This document shows, one piece after another, positions 1 to 9,340 of a DNA stretch of 64,000 bases. Position numbers and translations under genes: made by a program. Location: the NCBI GenBank assembly GCA_903879715.1, contig CAIRMR010000193.1, positions 1-64,000 of the forward strand, in the 5' to 3' direction. The notes under the pieces were generated by a model that saw nothing but the letters and a program-made list of their open reading frames with translations, made no database searches and had not been told where the DNA came from. Numbering within the stretch: position 1 is the stretch's first letter; each line of letters starts with the position of its first letter. The stretch comes from an uncultured Bacteroidales bacterium (GTDB lineage Bacteria > Bacteroidota > Bacteroidia > Bacteroidales > UBA4417).

Positions 1-45
1 AACAGCTATGGAGATAGCAACAGCTTTAATCAATCGTGTGCTCAT
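1..45 (-). CDS. 5' end of a divergent gene with a signal-like N-terminus (partial)
   Basis: Read on the minus strand, an ATG at position 45 opens a frame that stays open to the window edge, giving 15 residues that start MSTRLIKAVAISIAV. A basic start followed by a hydrophobic run looks like the beginning of a signal peptide or membrane segment. It would be divergent from the regulator that starts at 160, with about 114 bases between the two starts. The product cannot be named from so short a piece, and the frame could be fortuitous. Confidence 0.4.
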   Translation of the reverse strand, partial: MSTRLIKAVAISIAV

Positions 46-159
46 TTTTCAGCATGCTATGATTTCACGTCTCCAGATACTGCCAACCAAAAGGGTTTTC
101 ATTGATTTGCGACTCTGAGTTTAACAGCAGACCCTAATTATCCTTTTACTTGTTAAGAG

Positions 160-3009
160 ATGAAAGTCAACATTTCTCTGTGTATCACCTATCTATTTGT
201 ACTTCTTACTCCTGCACTTACTGTAGCGCAATCATCCTGCCTGGTAACACATTACAGTCGTAGCCAATATACTGCAGGAAGCCAGAACTGGTCGGTTGAC
301 ATGGATAAACAGGGCTTTGTATATGCGGCCAACAATAACGGACTGATGAAATACGATGGGGTGCATTGGCGGATATTCCCTATGCCGGCACGAAAAATTG
401 TACGTTCTGTTTCAGTAGGCACTGACAAAAGGATTTATACCGGGGCTATTGAAGAATTTGGATATTGGACCAAAGATGCATCGAAAGGATTAGTGTATAC
501 CTCACTGGTTCCACTATTAAAAAACTTTGATCTTCACAATCACGAAATCTGGAAAATCGTCCAATCCCAAAAAAAAGTCTATTTCCAGGGATTCTCCTGT
601 CTTTTTGTTTATGATAAACATACTTTAAAATCGATTCAGCTTCCCGGATCTATTGTTTTTTTGCTTAAAGCAGGGAACCGTCTCTTTGTTCATGCAGTAA
701 AAGGCGATTTGTATGAAGTAATAAATGACAAGTTGGTCAGGTTCGACCAAAGCACACTACTGAACGGAACTGAAGTTAAAGCCATACTACCTTACAAAGA
801 CGGATCTTTTCTGATTGGCACATCATCGAAAGGTGCTTTTGTTCTTGACAAAGATGGGATAAAACCCTGGAATACTCCTGCTAATCCTTTGCTCAGGGAG
901 TTTCAGATCAACAACGGAATTATCTTTGGGAATAAAATTGTTTTCGGCACAATTGTAAAAGGCTTATTCATTCTTGATTTTGATGGTAATATTCTGAACC
1001 ATTTATACAGTGAAAATGATCTGCAGAACAATACAGTTCTTTCTCTTTGCAATGACAACAACCAAAGTATATGGGTAGGCCTTGATAACGGGATCGACAA
1101 TGTTTCATTCGACAACCCTGTGGATGTTTACCCAAGCCGGAACGAAGCGCTAGGAGCCGTATACACCGCAGCTCTTCAGGGAAACACGCTTTATATTGGA
1201 ACCAACCGGGGTGTTTTTACCTATTTAAAGGATGGAAACCGATTTACGTATGAAGGATTTCTTCCAAATTCGCAGGGGCAGGTTTGGCAGCTAAAAGTTA
1301 TAGATGGAACACTATTCTGTGGTCACACCACCGGCACCTATATTATAGAAAAAAATCTGATGAAACAGATCTTCAGTGTTAGCGGTGGGTTTATGCTTCA
1401 GAAGATTGTAATCAAAGGTGTTGAGTATCTGCTCCAAAGTACGTATACCAGCCTGGTAATCTATAAAAAATCAGGGAATACATGGGTTTTCAGCCACCAG
1501 GTCGACGGATTCCTGGAACCAGCCCGGTTTATTGAAGTTGATCACCTGGGGAATATTTGGATCGGACATTCAGTAAAAGGATTATACCGGCTCCGCTTAT
1601 CTGAATCACTCGACAGAGTATCCGAAAAACAATTATTTAATGAGAAGGATGGCCTTCCATCCAACACGAATATCAGGGTATTTAAAATTGCGAACCGGGT
1701 GGTTTTTTCGAATGGCGAAAGACTTTTTACCTGGGACGACCTCAGGCAAAAGATAATTCCTTACACCGAAATTAACAACAGATTACAAGGCTTTGAAGCA
1801 GCAGCCGCCATAACATCTGTTGATGAAAACAATTACTGGTTTACCTCCAAAACCGAAGCTGCGCTTTTTAATTTTAAAAAGAACAACCCGGTTATGTTAT
1901 ACCGGCTTATTTTCAACCAATATAACCTTTCACTGGTTGATAATTACGAAAACATCGTTCCACTAACTGCAAATCTGCATTTGATCTGCCTTGATAATGG
2001 ATTTGCCATATTCAATAAAGACAATCTTTCCCAATCAGGCACCAATGAAACCAAACTTGTTTTCAGGGATATTACTTGCAGGGACGCTGCAGCAGATATG
2101 CTGGCGCTTGATCCGTCTGGCAGTTCAGTTTCACTCCGTAATGCGTACAACAATATTTCAATATCATTTTCAACACTTCAAAACCCTTGTTCACGGAAAC
2201 TCTATCAATTTAAACTTGACGGTATTGACAGGGACTGGAGCAGGTGGTCGGAATCCGCTGAGGCTAAATATACCCGCTTACCTGTTGGCGAGTACAAATT
2301 CAACGTGCGTACGTTAGCTTCCAATGGAACCATTACTCCAACTGTCAGTCTTAATTTCAATGTAAGGCCGGCATGGTATGCTTCAGTTGCGGCAATGTTA
2401 TTGTATATTTTAATAGGCATAGGGGGAATATTAGCCAGCCAGTATTTCTACCGGAAACGCCTGGCAAAACACCACAACCGACTGCATCTTATTGCAGACG
2501 AAAAACGGAAAGCGGAAAAGCTGCACTCCGAACAAGAGATTATGAAACTGCAGAACGAGAAGCTCCAGGGTGAAATATCGCACAAAAACATGCAACTTGC
2601 TGATTCAACACTTTCAATTATTAAGAAAAATGAGGTTCTGATCGAAATTAAGGATGAGTTGGAAAAACAAAAAGAAGATCTCGGTGCCCGATATCCTGCA
2701 CGCTACCTGCAGCGCTTAACAACACTAATCGACAAAAACATCTCTAATGATAACGATTGGGAAATGTTTGAGGCATTGTTCGACCAGGCACATGAAAACT
2801 TCTTCAAACGACTGAAACAATCCTTTCCCGACCTTACCCAGAGTGATCTGAAGCTTTGTGCTTACCTGAAATTAAATCTTTCATCCAAAGAAATTGCGCC
2901 TCTGCTTAATATTTCGATTCGTGGCGTCGAAATTCGCAGGTACAGGCTGCGTAAACGGCTTGCACTTTCGTCAGACAACAACCTTGTTGAATATATTATG
3001 CAGTTCTGA
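160..3009 (+). CDS. Membrane-spanning sensor-regulator: two-component-type beta-propeller, Y_Y_Y domain, LuxR-like HTH
   Basis: This is probably the PUL's own transcription activator. The 949-residue protein has a signal peptide (about 1-23). A long periplasmic part made of two-component-regulator propeller repeats follows, with typical segments such as DGLPSNTNI and WIGHSVKGLYRL. A Y_Y_Y domain lies around 660-740 and one membrane helix around 745-767. A charged coiled coil runs from about 775 to 850, and the last 60 residues form a LuxR-type helix-turn-helix (LSSKEIAPLLNISIRGVEIR). Unlike hybrid two-component systems it has no histidine kinase or receiver domain, so sensing and DNA binding are on one chain. 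It sits 459 bases upstream of susC in the same direction, which fits local control of the locus. The ligand is unknown; a beta-glucan oligosaccharide is an inference from the neighbours. Confidence 0.88.
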   Translation: MKVNISLCITYLFVLLTPALTVAQSSCLVTHYSRSQYTAGSQNWSVDMDKQGFVYAANNNGLMKYDGVHWRIFPMPARKIVRSVSVGTDKRIYTGAIEEFGYWTKDASKGLVYTSLVPLLKNFDLHNHEIWKIVQSQKKVYFQGFSCLFVYDKHTLKSIQLPGSIVFLLKAGNRLFVHAVKGDLYEVINDKLVRFDQSTLLNGTEVKAILPYKDGSFLIGTSSKGAFVLDKDGIKPWNTPANPLLREFQINNGIIFGNKIVFGTIVKGLFILDFDGNILNHLYSENDLQNNTVLSLCNDNNQSIWVGLDNGIDNVSFDNPVDVYPSRNEALGAVYTAALQGNTLYIGTNRGVFTYLKDGNRFTYEGFLPNSQGQVWQLKVIDGTLFCGHTTGTYIIEKNLMKQIFSVSGGFMLQKIVIKGVEYLLQSTYTSLVIYKKSGNTWVFSHQVDGFLEPARFIEVDHLGNIWIGHSVKGLYRLRLSESLDRVSEKQLFNEKDGLPSNTNIRVFKIANRVVFSNGERLFTWDDLRQKIIPYTEINNRLQGFEAAAAITSVDENNYWFTSKTEAALFNFKKNNPVMLYRLIFNQYNLSLVDNYENIVPLTANLHLICLDNGFAIFNKDNLSQSGTNETKLVFRDITCRDAAADMLALDPSGSSVSLRNAYNNISISFSTLQNPCSRKLYQFKLDGIDRDWSRWSESAEAKYTRLPVGEYKFNVRTLASNGTITPTVSLNFNVRPAWYASVAAMLLYILIGIGGILASQYFYRKRLAKHHNRLHLIADEKRKAEKLHSEQEIMKLQNEKLQGEISHKNMQLADSTLSIIKKNEVLIEIKDELEKQKEDLGARYPARYLQRLTTLIDKNISNDNDWEMFEALFDQAHENFFKRLKQSFPDLTQSDLKLCAYLKLNLSSKEIAPLLNISIRGVEIRRYRLRKRLALSSDNNLVEYIMQF

Positions 3010-3468
3010 CCCGGTAATTTATTAATTACCATTATCAGAACTTTGGTATAAAATTTACTCTTTTTTATAAAAAAACATTTTGAAATTTATTTGCACCACC
3101 AAAATCTAGTATTTTTCACCCAAACATTTTATTATTTATCCTGATTCTATCTGTTATTAACCACATCAACCCACACTATGAATATTAAAATAATTCATAG
3201 TTAATATTTCATATATTATTATAAATCATACATTTAACTGATTAATTATTGTAATTGATGTATTAATGTATAGGTAAAATATTAATGCTTCATCCGCTTG
3301 TAGTAATCATGATGAATCTTTTTAACACCAGTGATCTAAAAATATACTTTTTATTTGTATTTTTAAAGTTGGAACAATCGATTGCGGAAATATTCAAAAT
3401 AAGCTTTTAACCTAAACAACCATAAATCGAATCATCAACCAAACCTAATCGCAATTAATCTTTAAGTT
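3010..3468. promoter_or_regulatory. AT-rich intergenic region upstream of susC, probable PUL promoter
   Basis: This 459-base stretch is very AT-rich and contains no credible gene. As the only long gap before the SusC-led run of genes it should hold the main PUL promoter and the regulator's binding site. I see no perfect TAnnTTTG box; the closest, near 3344-3356, is poor. A 9-bp inverted repeat at 3175-3201 is listed separately. Confidence 0.5.
3175..3201. promoter_or_regulatory. Inverted repeat, candidate operator upstream of susC
   Basis: ACTATGAAT at 3175-3183 is repeated in inverse as ATTCATAGT at 3193-3201, with a 9-base AT-only spacer. Perfect 9-bp dyads can arise by chance in AT-rich DNA. 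Its place between regulator and susC makes it a reasonable operator candidate, nothing more. Confidence 0.3.
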
Positions 3469-6400
3469 ATGAAAAAATCACTACCTCTAAAGCGGGTTAT
3501 TCCCTGGGCAAAAGGATTACTTCTGCTGCTGGTGTTGTCTTTATTGCAAACGTCAGTATTTGGACAGGGACGAACCATTACAGGAACTGTAAGAGATCAA
3601 CTATCTGATGAAACGCTGCCTGGAGCATCCGTAATTATTAAAGGAACGACGAATGGCGCGTCTACTGACATTAACGGCAAATATTCGTTAAATGTATCCC
3701 CAACTGATAAAGTGCTGGTTGTTTCGTTTATCGGTTACACCAGCACCGAAATCGTAATAGGAGCTCAAAACATAATTGATGTACGCCTATCCCTGGCACA
3801 AACCACTCTAGATGAAGTTGTTGTTGTTGGTTATGGTACAAGTAAAGTTAAAGATCTCACTTCATCTATCACCACAATCAAATCGGCAGATCTCCTCAAA
3901 ACACCATCCAGCCAGCCAATGAATGCCTTACAAGGTAAAGTAGCCGGTTTACAGGTTGTAGCAACCGGACAACCGGGTAGTACATCCACCATTCGCGTCA
4001 GGGGAGTAGGATCATTCCCGGGACATGAAAACGAAGCCCCGCTTTATGTTGTTGACGGTGCGTTTTATAATAATATAGACTTCCTGAATCCTGCTGATAT
4101 TGCATCCATTTCTGTGCTTAAAGATGCATCGGCATCCGCAATTTATGGAACCCGGGCAGCAAATGGAGTTATACTTATCGAAACCAAATCGGGCGCATAT
4201 AACCAGAAATCCGAGATTACCTATGATGGGTATTTCGGTTACCAGATGGCACAAAATGTTGTGAAGATGGCTAATTCAGCACAATTTACAACCATGGCGT
4301 TAGAATCAGGTTCCGCCGCTGATATTTCATTTATAAATAATGCCATGCAAAAATATGGACGAAGCCGAATTGACCCCAATGTTCCGGATGTGAATACAGA
4401 TTGGTACAACGAAATTCTTCGCCCGGCCCAAATCCAAAACCAGAGTTTAAGTTTTGACGGAGGTAACGAAAAGGCAAAATATTCAATTGGCGCCAATTAT
4501 TTTTCACAGGAAGGTATCCTGGAAACGAAAAACGAATATGAGCGTTTGAATCTGCGTACTAAAGTTGATTTCAAAGCAACAAACTGGTTTATGGTTGGAG
4601 GAAACTTCATATTAAGTAACGCTACTCAATACAATGCCAATGGTGCTACATGGAGAGATGCCTATTTTGCAGTACCTATTTTACCTGTTTACGACCCGAG
4701 TAATACAGCAGCCTGGCCTATCGCATACGCTAGTGCCGCGGACTTAGGGTACAGAAGTGGCCAAAATCCTTACCCTACCATGGAATACAATGAGGATCGC
4801 ACTCAAATCAAAAAATTGCTCGCCAATATTTATATGGAATTCACTTTAATTCCAAAAATGCTAACATTTAAAACCACTTACAACAACAATTATACTTCTC
4901 TTAACCAAAGGATAGTAAACAAGGCATACTATATTGGTGACGTTTTCCAGAACAAAGATGCCTCGCTTACCAAAGTTTCGGAATTGTATAATAACCAGAC
5001 ATGGGACAATATCCTGACATTGACGGAGAAATTCAACAAACATAATATTACCCTCATGGCGGGTTCATCTTACAAAGTGGAAGAATGGCAACAGTTAAGG
5101 GGCTATGGCCAGGATTTTGATCAAAATACACCGCAATCCTGGTATATAAGTCAAACTACCGGCATATTAACAAATAATGCATCGGACAATGGATTTCGTC
5201 AATATGGATTATCCTATTTCGGAAGGCTGGCATACAATTACGCGGATAAATATTTACTGTATGCCACTATGCGTGCTGACGGTAGCTCAAAGTATCAGCA
5301 AAAATGGGGGTATTTTCCTTCTATTGGTGCTGGATGGGTAATTTCCGAGGAAAAATTCCTGAAAAATAATGAGCATGTTCCTTACCTGAAATTGCGTGCC
5401 AGCTGGGGACAACTTGGCAACGACAAAATACAAGCAAGTGATGGTCAAAGGACAACATCAATTGTAACTACTGCTATGGGAGCTACCAGCACAGCACCTG
5501 GAACTGTGTATTCAGGAACAGTGGCAACAAATTCCTTCTCTGAACTGAAATGGGAAGTTACCGAAGAAACCAATATTGGAGTAACCTCCCGCCTTCTGAA
5601 AGATAAGTTATCGATCGACTTTGACTATTACATCCGTGATACTAAAAACGCTGCCATCCCTGTAATTCTCCCTGGTGTGGGAACAAGTATTTTGAAACCT
5701 GTAGGGACTATCCGGAATAAAGGAATAGAACTTTCACTCAACTGGTCCGATAAGATTAACGAAAAACTAAGTTATACCATTGGAGCCAATATGTCAACGC
5801 TTAAAAACGAAGCCAAAGACCTTTACGGGCAGCAATACATTGACGGAGGCTCAGCTGAATTCAGGCAACGCACATACCTGGGAGAATCACTTATGGCATT
5901 TTATGGCTGGCAAACTGACGGCGTTTATCAAAATGATGCCGAAATTCAAGCCGATCCTGTCGCTGCAGCTTATAATCTTGCAAATCCAACAGCACAATTG
6001 GTTCCCGGTGACTTTAAATATAAAGACAACAATGGTGATGGAGTTATTGATGATAAAGACAGGACAATACTAGGGTCCTATTTCCCTTCCTTTACGTATG
6101 GAGCTAACTTGTCAGTTACTTACATGAATTTTGACTTTTCGGCCAGCATGTATGGACAAACGGGCAATAAAATTCTCAACCGTAAACGCGGTGAAGTAAT
6201 CTGGACAAACGACCAGAACATGGATGCAGACCTGGCAACCAATCGCTGGCATGGAGATGGAACGTCCAATCAATATCCATCCTCTTCCGGTTTGCGCAGG
6301 CCCTGGAATCAGAAGATGAGTGATTATTTTGTTGAGGATGGTTCATTCTTCCGTATTCAGAATATTCAACTTGGTTACACAATCAAGAACAATCAATGGT

Positions 6401-6561
6401 TGGGTGGGAATTTTCCTGTATGCAGGATAGCTCTTACTGCTGACCGTCCTCTAACCCTTTTCAAATACAATGGGTTTACACCTGAAGTGGAAAATGGAAT
6501 AGATGCACAAACCTACCCGGTTCCTGCTGTGTATACCGTTGGACTAAATGTTAAATTCTAA
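3469..6561 (+). CDS. susC: SusC/RagA-family TonB-linked outer membrane glycan importer
   Basis: This is the outer-membrane barrel that imports oligosaccharides using TonB energy, in complex with the SusD next to it. The 1030 residues begin with a signal peptide (to about residue 33). A carboxypeptidase-regulatory-like domain follows (TITGTVRDQLSDETLPGASV, about 36-110), then the SusC signature DEVVVVGYGT, a plug domain (about 125-245) and a long TonB-dependent receptor barrel to the C-terminus, which ends in an aromatic-rich strand (YTVGLNVKF). There is no STN/FecR-type signalling domain before the carboxypeptidase-like domain, so regulation probably comes from the upstream sensor rather than an anti-sigma pathway. 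It is followed after 14 bases by susD. Length and domain order are normal for the family. Confidence 0.97.
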   Translation: MKKSLPLKRVIPWAKGLLLLLVLSLLQTSVFGQGRTITGTVRDQLSDETLPGASVIIKGTTNGASTDINGKYSLNVSPTDKVLVVSFIGYTSTEIVIGAQNIIDVRLSLAQTTLDEVVVVGYGTSKVKDLTSSITTIKSADLLKTPSSQPMNALQGKVAGLQVVATGQPGSTSTIRVRGVGSFPGHENEAPLYVVDGAFYNNIDFLNPADIASISVLKDASASAIYGTRAANGVILIETKSGAYNQKSEITYDGYFGYQMAQNVVKMANSAQFTTMALESGSAADISFINNAMQKYGRSRIDPNVPDVNTDWYNEILRPAQIQNQSLSFDGGNEKAKYSIGANYFSQEGILETKNEYERLNLRTKVDFKATNWFMVGGNFILSNATQYNANGATWRDAYFAVPILPVYDPSNTAAWPIAYASAADLGYRSGQNPYPTMEYNEDRTQIKKLLANIYMEFTLIPKMLTFKTTYNNNYTSLNQRIVNKAYYIGDVFQNKDASLTKVSELYNNQTWDNILTLTEKFNKHNITLMAGSSYKVEEWQQLRGYGQDFDQNTPQSWYISQTTGILTNNASDNGFRQYGLSYFGRLAYNYADKYLLYATMRADGSSKYQQKWGYFPSIGAGWVISEEKFLKNNEHVPYLKLRASWGQLGNDKIQASDGQRTTSIVTTAMGATSTAPGTVYSGTVATNSFSELKWEVTEETNIGVTSRLLKDKLSIDFDYYIRDTKNAAIPVILPGVGTSILKPVGTIRNKGIELSLNWSDKINEKLSYTIGANMSTLKNEAKDLYGQQYIDGGSAEFRQRTYLGESLMAFYGWQTDGVYQNDAEIQADPVAAAYNLANPTAQLVPGDFKYKDNNGDGVIDDKDRTILGSYFPSFTYGANLSVTYMNFDFSASMYGQTGNKILNRKRGEVIWTNDQNMDADLATNRWHGDGTSNQYPSSSGLRRPWNQKMSDYFVEDGSFFRIQNIQLGYTIKNNQWLGGNFPVCRIALTADRPLTLFKYNGFTPEVENGIDAQTYPVPAVYTVGLNVKF

Positions 6562-6575
6562 AATATAAAGGAAAT

Positions 6576-8117
6576 ATGAAACGCAAACAATATATAATAC
6601 CCTTCGCTACACTGATTGTTGCTCTATTTATTGCGGCAAGTTGTAGTAAAAATCTGGATGTACTCCCCGAAAACCGGACTTATACTGGTGGAACCGATTA
6701 TACCCAAACCAGTGATATGATTAATCCTGTAATAGGTATGTATTCAAAATTATCAGTTGTTGATAATGAATGGGCTGACTATCCTATTATTTCAGTTCGT
6801 GGTGATGATGTTAATGCAGGAGGCTTGGGCGACCAGCCAGGCATTGCTGCTACAGATATGTACAATTACAGCAAGATCGAATGGAGCTATAATGCCCTGT
6901 GGCAGGATTACTACCAGCATCTTTTCGATAGCCAGTCGGCATTGGAGCAGATAGAACTTTATAAAGCATCGGCAAGTACAAACATTGATGCAACTGCCAA
7001 TCAATATTCAGCAGAAGTAAAAGTTCTGGAAGCATGGTGGTTATTTCAGCTGAGCCGCGTATGGGGAACAGTGTATATTCCCACAAGTTCCAATCCATCT
7101 ACATTATTTGACACGCCGCTATCCAACAAAGATGAAGTTATGCAACACATCTCGGTACTGATGGATGAGGCAATTCCTTTTTTGCCTGCTTTAAGGCCAA
7201 ATGAACGTACTGATATACCCGGTGGTGTAACAAAATATACTGCATTGGCTATGAAAGCACTTGCTAACCTCGAACTAAAAAAGTACCAGGAAGTTGCTAC
7301 AGCAACAGGAGAGATAATTAATTCGGGAAAATTTGTTCTTGAATCAGATTATTATAATCTCTTTAAAATTAAAGGCAAATTAAATAACGAAAATCTGCTG
7401 GAGAAACAGTACTCAGACCTGGGACAAGCTTCTGGTACAAATTACTATTATCTGATGGCATTTTTCGGACCTCAGGGATGGACACCTAAAGTTGCAGGAT
7501 CAGGAGACGGCTGGGGATTTTTCGAACCAAGTCTGAAATACATCAAGTTTATGCTTGACAGAGGTGAAATTACCCGCCTCCAAACTTCTGTTCTTTTTAC
7601 TAATCGGGGAATAGCTGAAATTAAGACTGATACAAAATATGCAACTCTACCATCATGGATATCAAATACCACACCATCGGGAGATATTATCAATGATTTT
7701 GCCCGCGAAATGTTTGTAAGCGGGAAGCACTATCTGCCTTCCAACCAGCTCACAATTGGCCGCACCGCTTATGGAACAAATAAAAACTTCACGTGTATCA
7801 GGTATGCTGAAATTCTGCTAATGTATGCCGAAGCGCTTACCCAGGGAGCTACAGGAACCGCCGGAACCGCAGATGCCGCAGTGAATCTGGTTAGGACCAG
7901 GGCTGGATTAGCTTCCATAACCGGAGTTGATACAGATAAGGTTATGGCTGAAAAATACGCTGAACTAGCTATGGAATGGGGCACCCGCTTTTATGACATG
8001 GTCAGGCTTGGCAAATCAGAAGAGTTAAGTTATGAGGGAAGAACATATACTCCGGATAAACAGTTCCTTCCGTATCCGCAGAACCAGGTAGACATACTTC
8101 CTGCTTTGGGGCAGTAA
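6576..8117 (+). CDS. susD: SusD/RagB-family surface glycan-binding lipoprotein
   Basis: SusD proteins form the lid on the SusC barrel and bind the glycan. The 513-residue protein has a lipoprotein signal ending in AASC (Cys 23), and the typical SusD start (CSKNLDVLPENRTYTGG). The helical TPR-like body contains the family segments LEAWWLFQLSRVWG and YAEILLMYAEALTQG. The C-terminal motif around residues 455-485 (ELAMEWGTRFYDMVRLGK) is a variant of the SusD hallmark in which the new-residue chain and the E-RR-E segment are recognisable. The gene begins 14 bases after susC and is surely co-transcribed. Nothing in it identifies the sugar directly. Confidence 0.96.
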   Translation: MKRKQYIIPFATLIVALFIAASCSKNLDVLPENRTYTGGTDYTQTSDMINPVIGMYSKLSVVDNEWADYPIISVRGDDVNAGGLGDQPGIAATDMYNYSKIEWSYNALWQDYYQHLFDSQSALEQIELYKASASTNIDATANQYSAEVKVLEAWWLFQLSRVWGTVYIPTSSNPSTLFDTPLSNKDEVMQHISVLMDEAIPFLPALRPNERTDIPGGVTKYTALAMKALANLELKKYQEVATATGEIINSGKFVLESDYYNLFKIKGKLNNENLLEKQYSDLGQASGTNYYYLMAFFGPQGWTPKVAGSGDGWGFFEPSLKYIKFMLDRGEITRLQTSVLFTNRGIAEIKTDTKYATLPSWISNTTPSGDIINDFAREMFVSGKHYLPSNQLTIGRTAYGTNKNFTCIRYAEILLMYAEALTQGATGTAGTADAAVNLVRTRAGLASITGVDTDKVMAEKYAELAMEWGTRFYDMVRLGKSEELSYEGRTYTPDKQFLPYPQNQVDILPALGQ

Positions 8118-8153
8118 GTAACTAAATTCAGTTAAAACTTAAAATCTAAAACA

Positions 8154-9227
8154 ATGAAAATTCTTAAATATATAATCATAGGTTCTCTTGCGATGGTTTT
8201 CGCTGTCGCATGTCAGAAAGGTATAGACCCGATTTCGTATGTTGATCCGGGTCCGGATACAGCAGCCCCCGTAGTTTCAATCAGCTACCCGGTTGAGGGT
8301 ACAAAAATCCGTGTGGATGAGGCAGTTACAACTATTATCATAAAATTTGTCGCTGCCGATGATATTGAGGTAAAATCAATCTCACTTGTGTTGGATGGCA
8401 CTGAAATACAATCTTTTGCCAGTTTCAAAGACTACCGTCGCTATAGTGGAGCATTCCAGTATGACAATGTAGAAAATGGAGACCATGTGCTAAGTGTTGT
8501 TGCTACCGACCTGGCTGGAAAGGTTACCACTCAGACTGTTAATTTCAAGAAAATTCCCGCATATGTACCTCTTCCAGGCGAAGTATTTTATTTGCCTTTT
8601 GATGGAGACTATTTTGAACTTGTAGGCAAGAAGTTTGTAACTGTAGTTGGTACACCTGCTTTTACAACCGGTAAATTGGAACAAGCATATGCCGGGGCTA
8701 CTGATTCCTATATTACTTATCCTACTACTGCTTCTGGCTTTCTTGGGAGTGAGTTCAGCATAGCATTCTGGTACAAGCTAAACGGCACTCCACTGAGAGG
8801 AGGAATTTTCGCTATCGCTCGTCCATACACTGTATACAACGATACTACCAGGTTTAAGGGATTCAGGTTTTTACGTGAAAATAGCGGCACCAAACAAAAC
8901 CTTGGACTTAATTTAGGTACAGGCAAAGCCGAAGTATGGATAAATCCATTTTTATCTATTGCTCCATCAGATACGTGGATGCATATCGCAGTGACAGCTT
9001 CAAGTACGATGGCCACCGTTTATGTAAATGGTGCTGTTGTTAAGACCGCAGCTTTAAAAGGGCCGATTGACTGGACTAACTGCAGCATGCTTTCAATAGC
9101 TTCCGGAAAACCAAACTTTGCTTATTGGGATCATTTCTCGGATTTGAGTTTGTATGATGAAATGCACATATTTAATAAAGCGTTAACACCTGCTGAGGTC
9201 ACTGCTTTATACGGCACAAAAAAATAA
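8154..9227 (+). CDS. Surface lipoprotein with Ig-like and LamG (concanavalin-like) domains, SusE/F-position glycan binder
   Basis: The 357-residue protein occupies the place where PULs carry an extra surface glycan-binding protein. A lipobox ends in AVAC (Cys 20). An Ig-like domain of about 100 residues follows (APVVSISYPVEGTKI to VVATDLAGKVTTQTV), resembling bacterial Ig domains of adhesins and SGBPs. Residues about 145-355 form a laminin-G/concanavalin-type sandwich (VFYLPFDGDYFEL, FSIAFWYKLNG, WMHIAVTAS, LSLYDEMHIFNKALTPAEV). There are no catalytic motifs. It lies 36 bases after susD, so it should be in the same transcript. The LamG domain may bind the target glucan; this is inferred from position. 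Confidence 0.85.
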   Translation: MKILKYIIIGSLAMVFAVACQKGIDPISYVDPGPDTAAPVVSISYPVEGTKIRVDEAVTTIIIKFVAADDIEVKSISLVLDGTEIQSFASFKDYRRYSGAFQYDNVENGDHVLSVVATDLAGKVTTQTVNFKKIPAYVPLPGEVFYLPFDGDYFELVGKKFVTVVGTPAFTTGKLEQAYAGATDSYITYPTTASGFLGSEFSIAFWYKLNGTPLRGGIFAIARPYTVYNDTTRFKGFRFLRENSGTKQNLGLNLGTGKAEVWINPFLSIAPSDTWMHIAVTASSTMATVYVNGAVVKTAALKGPIDWTNCSMLSIASGKPNFAYWDHFSDLSLYDEMHIFNKALTPAEVTALYGTKK

Positions 9228-9247
9228 TTTTTGGTTGGATTGTTTGG

Positions 9248-9291
9248 TTTGAAAAGAGGGAATGTGGATAACACATTCCTTTCTTTTCAAA
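9248..9291. terminator. Long stem-loop between the SusCD-LamG genes and the first GH144 gene
   Basis: The arm at 9248-9266 (TTTGAAAAGAGGGAATGTG) pairs with 9272-9291 around a 5-base loop, with one bulge and G-U pairs. The core GGAATGTG/CACATTCC is perfect. No T-tract follows, so it may act as an mRNA-stabilising or processing element or an attenuator rather than a simple Rho-independent terminator. It would let surface-binding genes be expressed at a different level from the enzymes downstream. Confidence 0.6.
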
Positions 9292-9340
9292 TTAGTACCT
9301 TACAGTTAATTAGCATACTTACCCCCTTACATGAACAATC

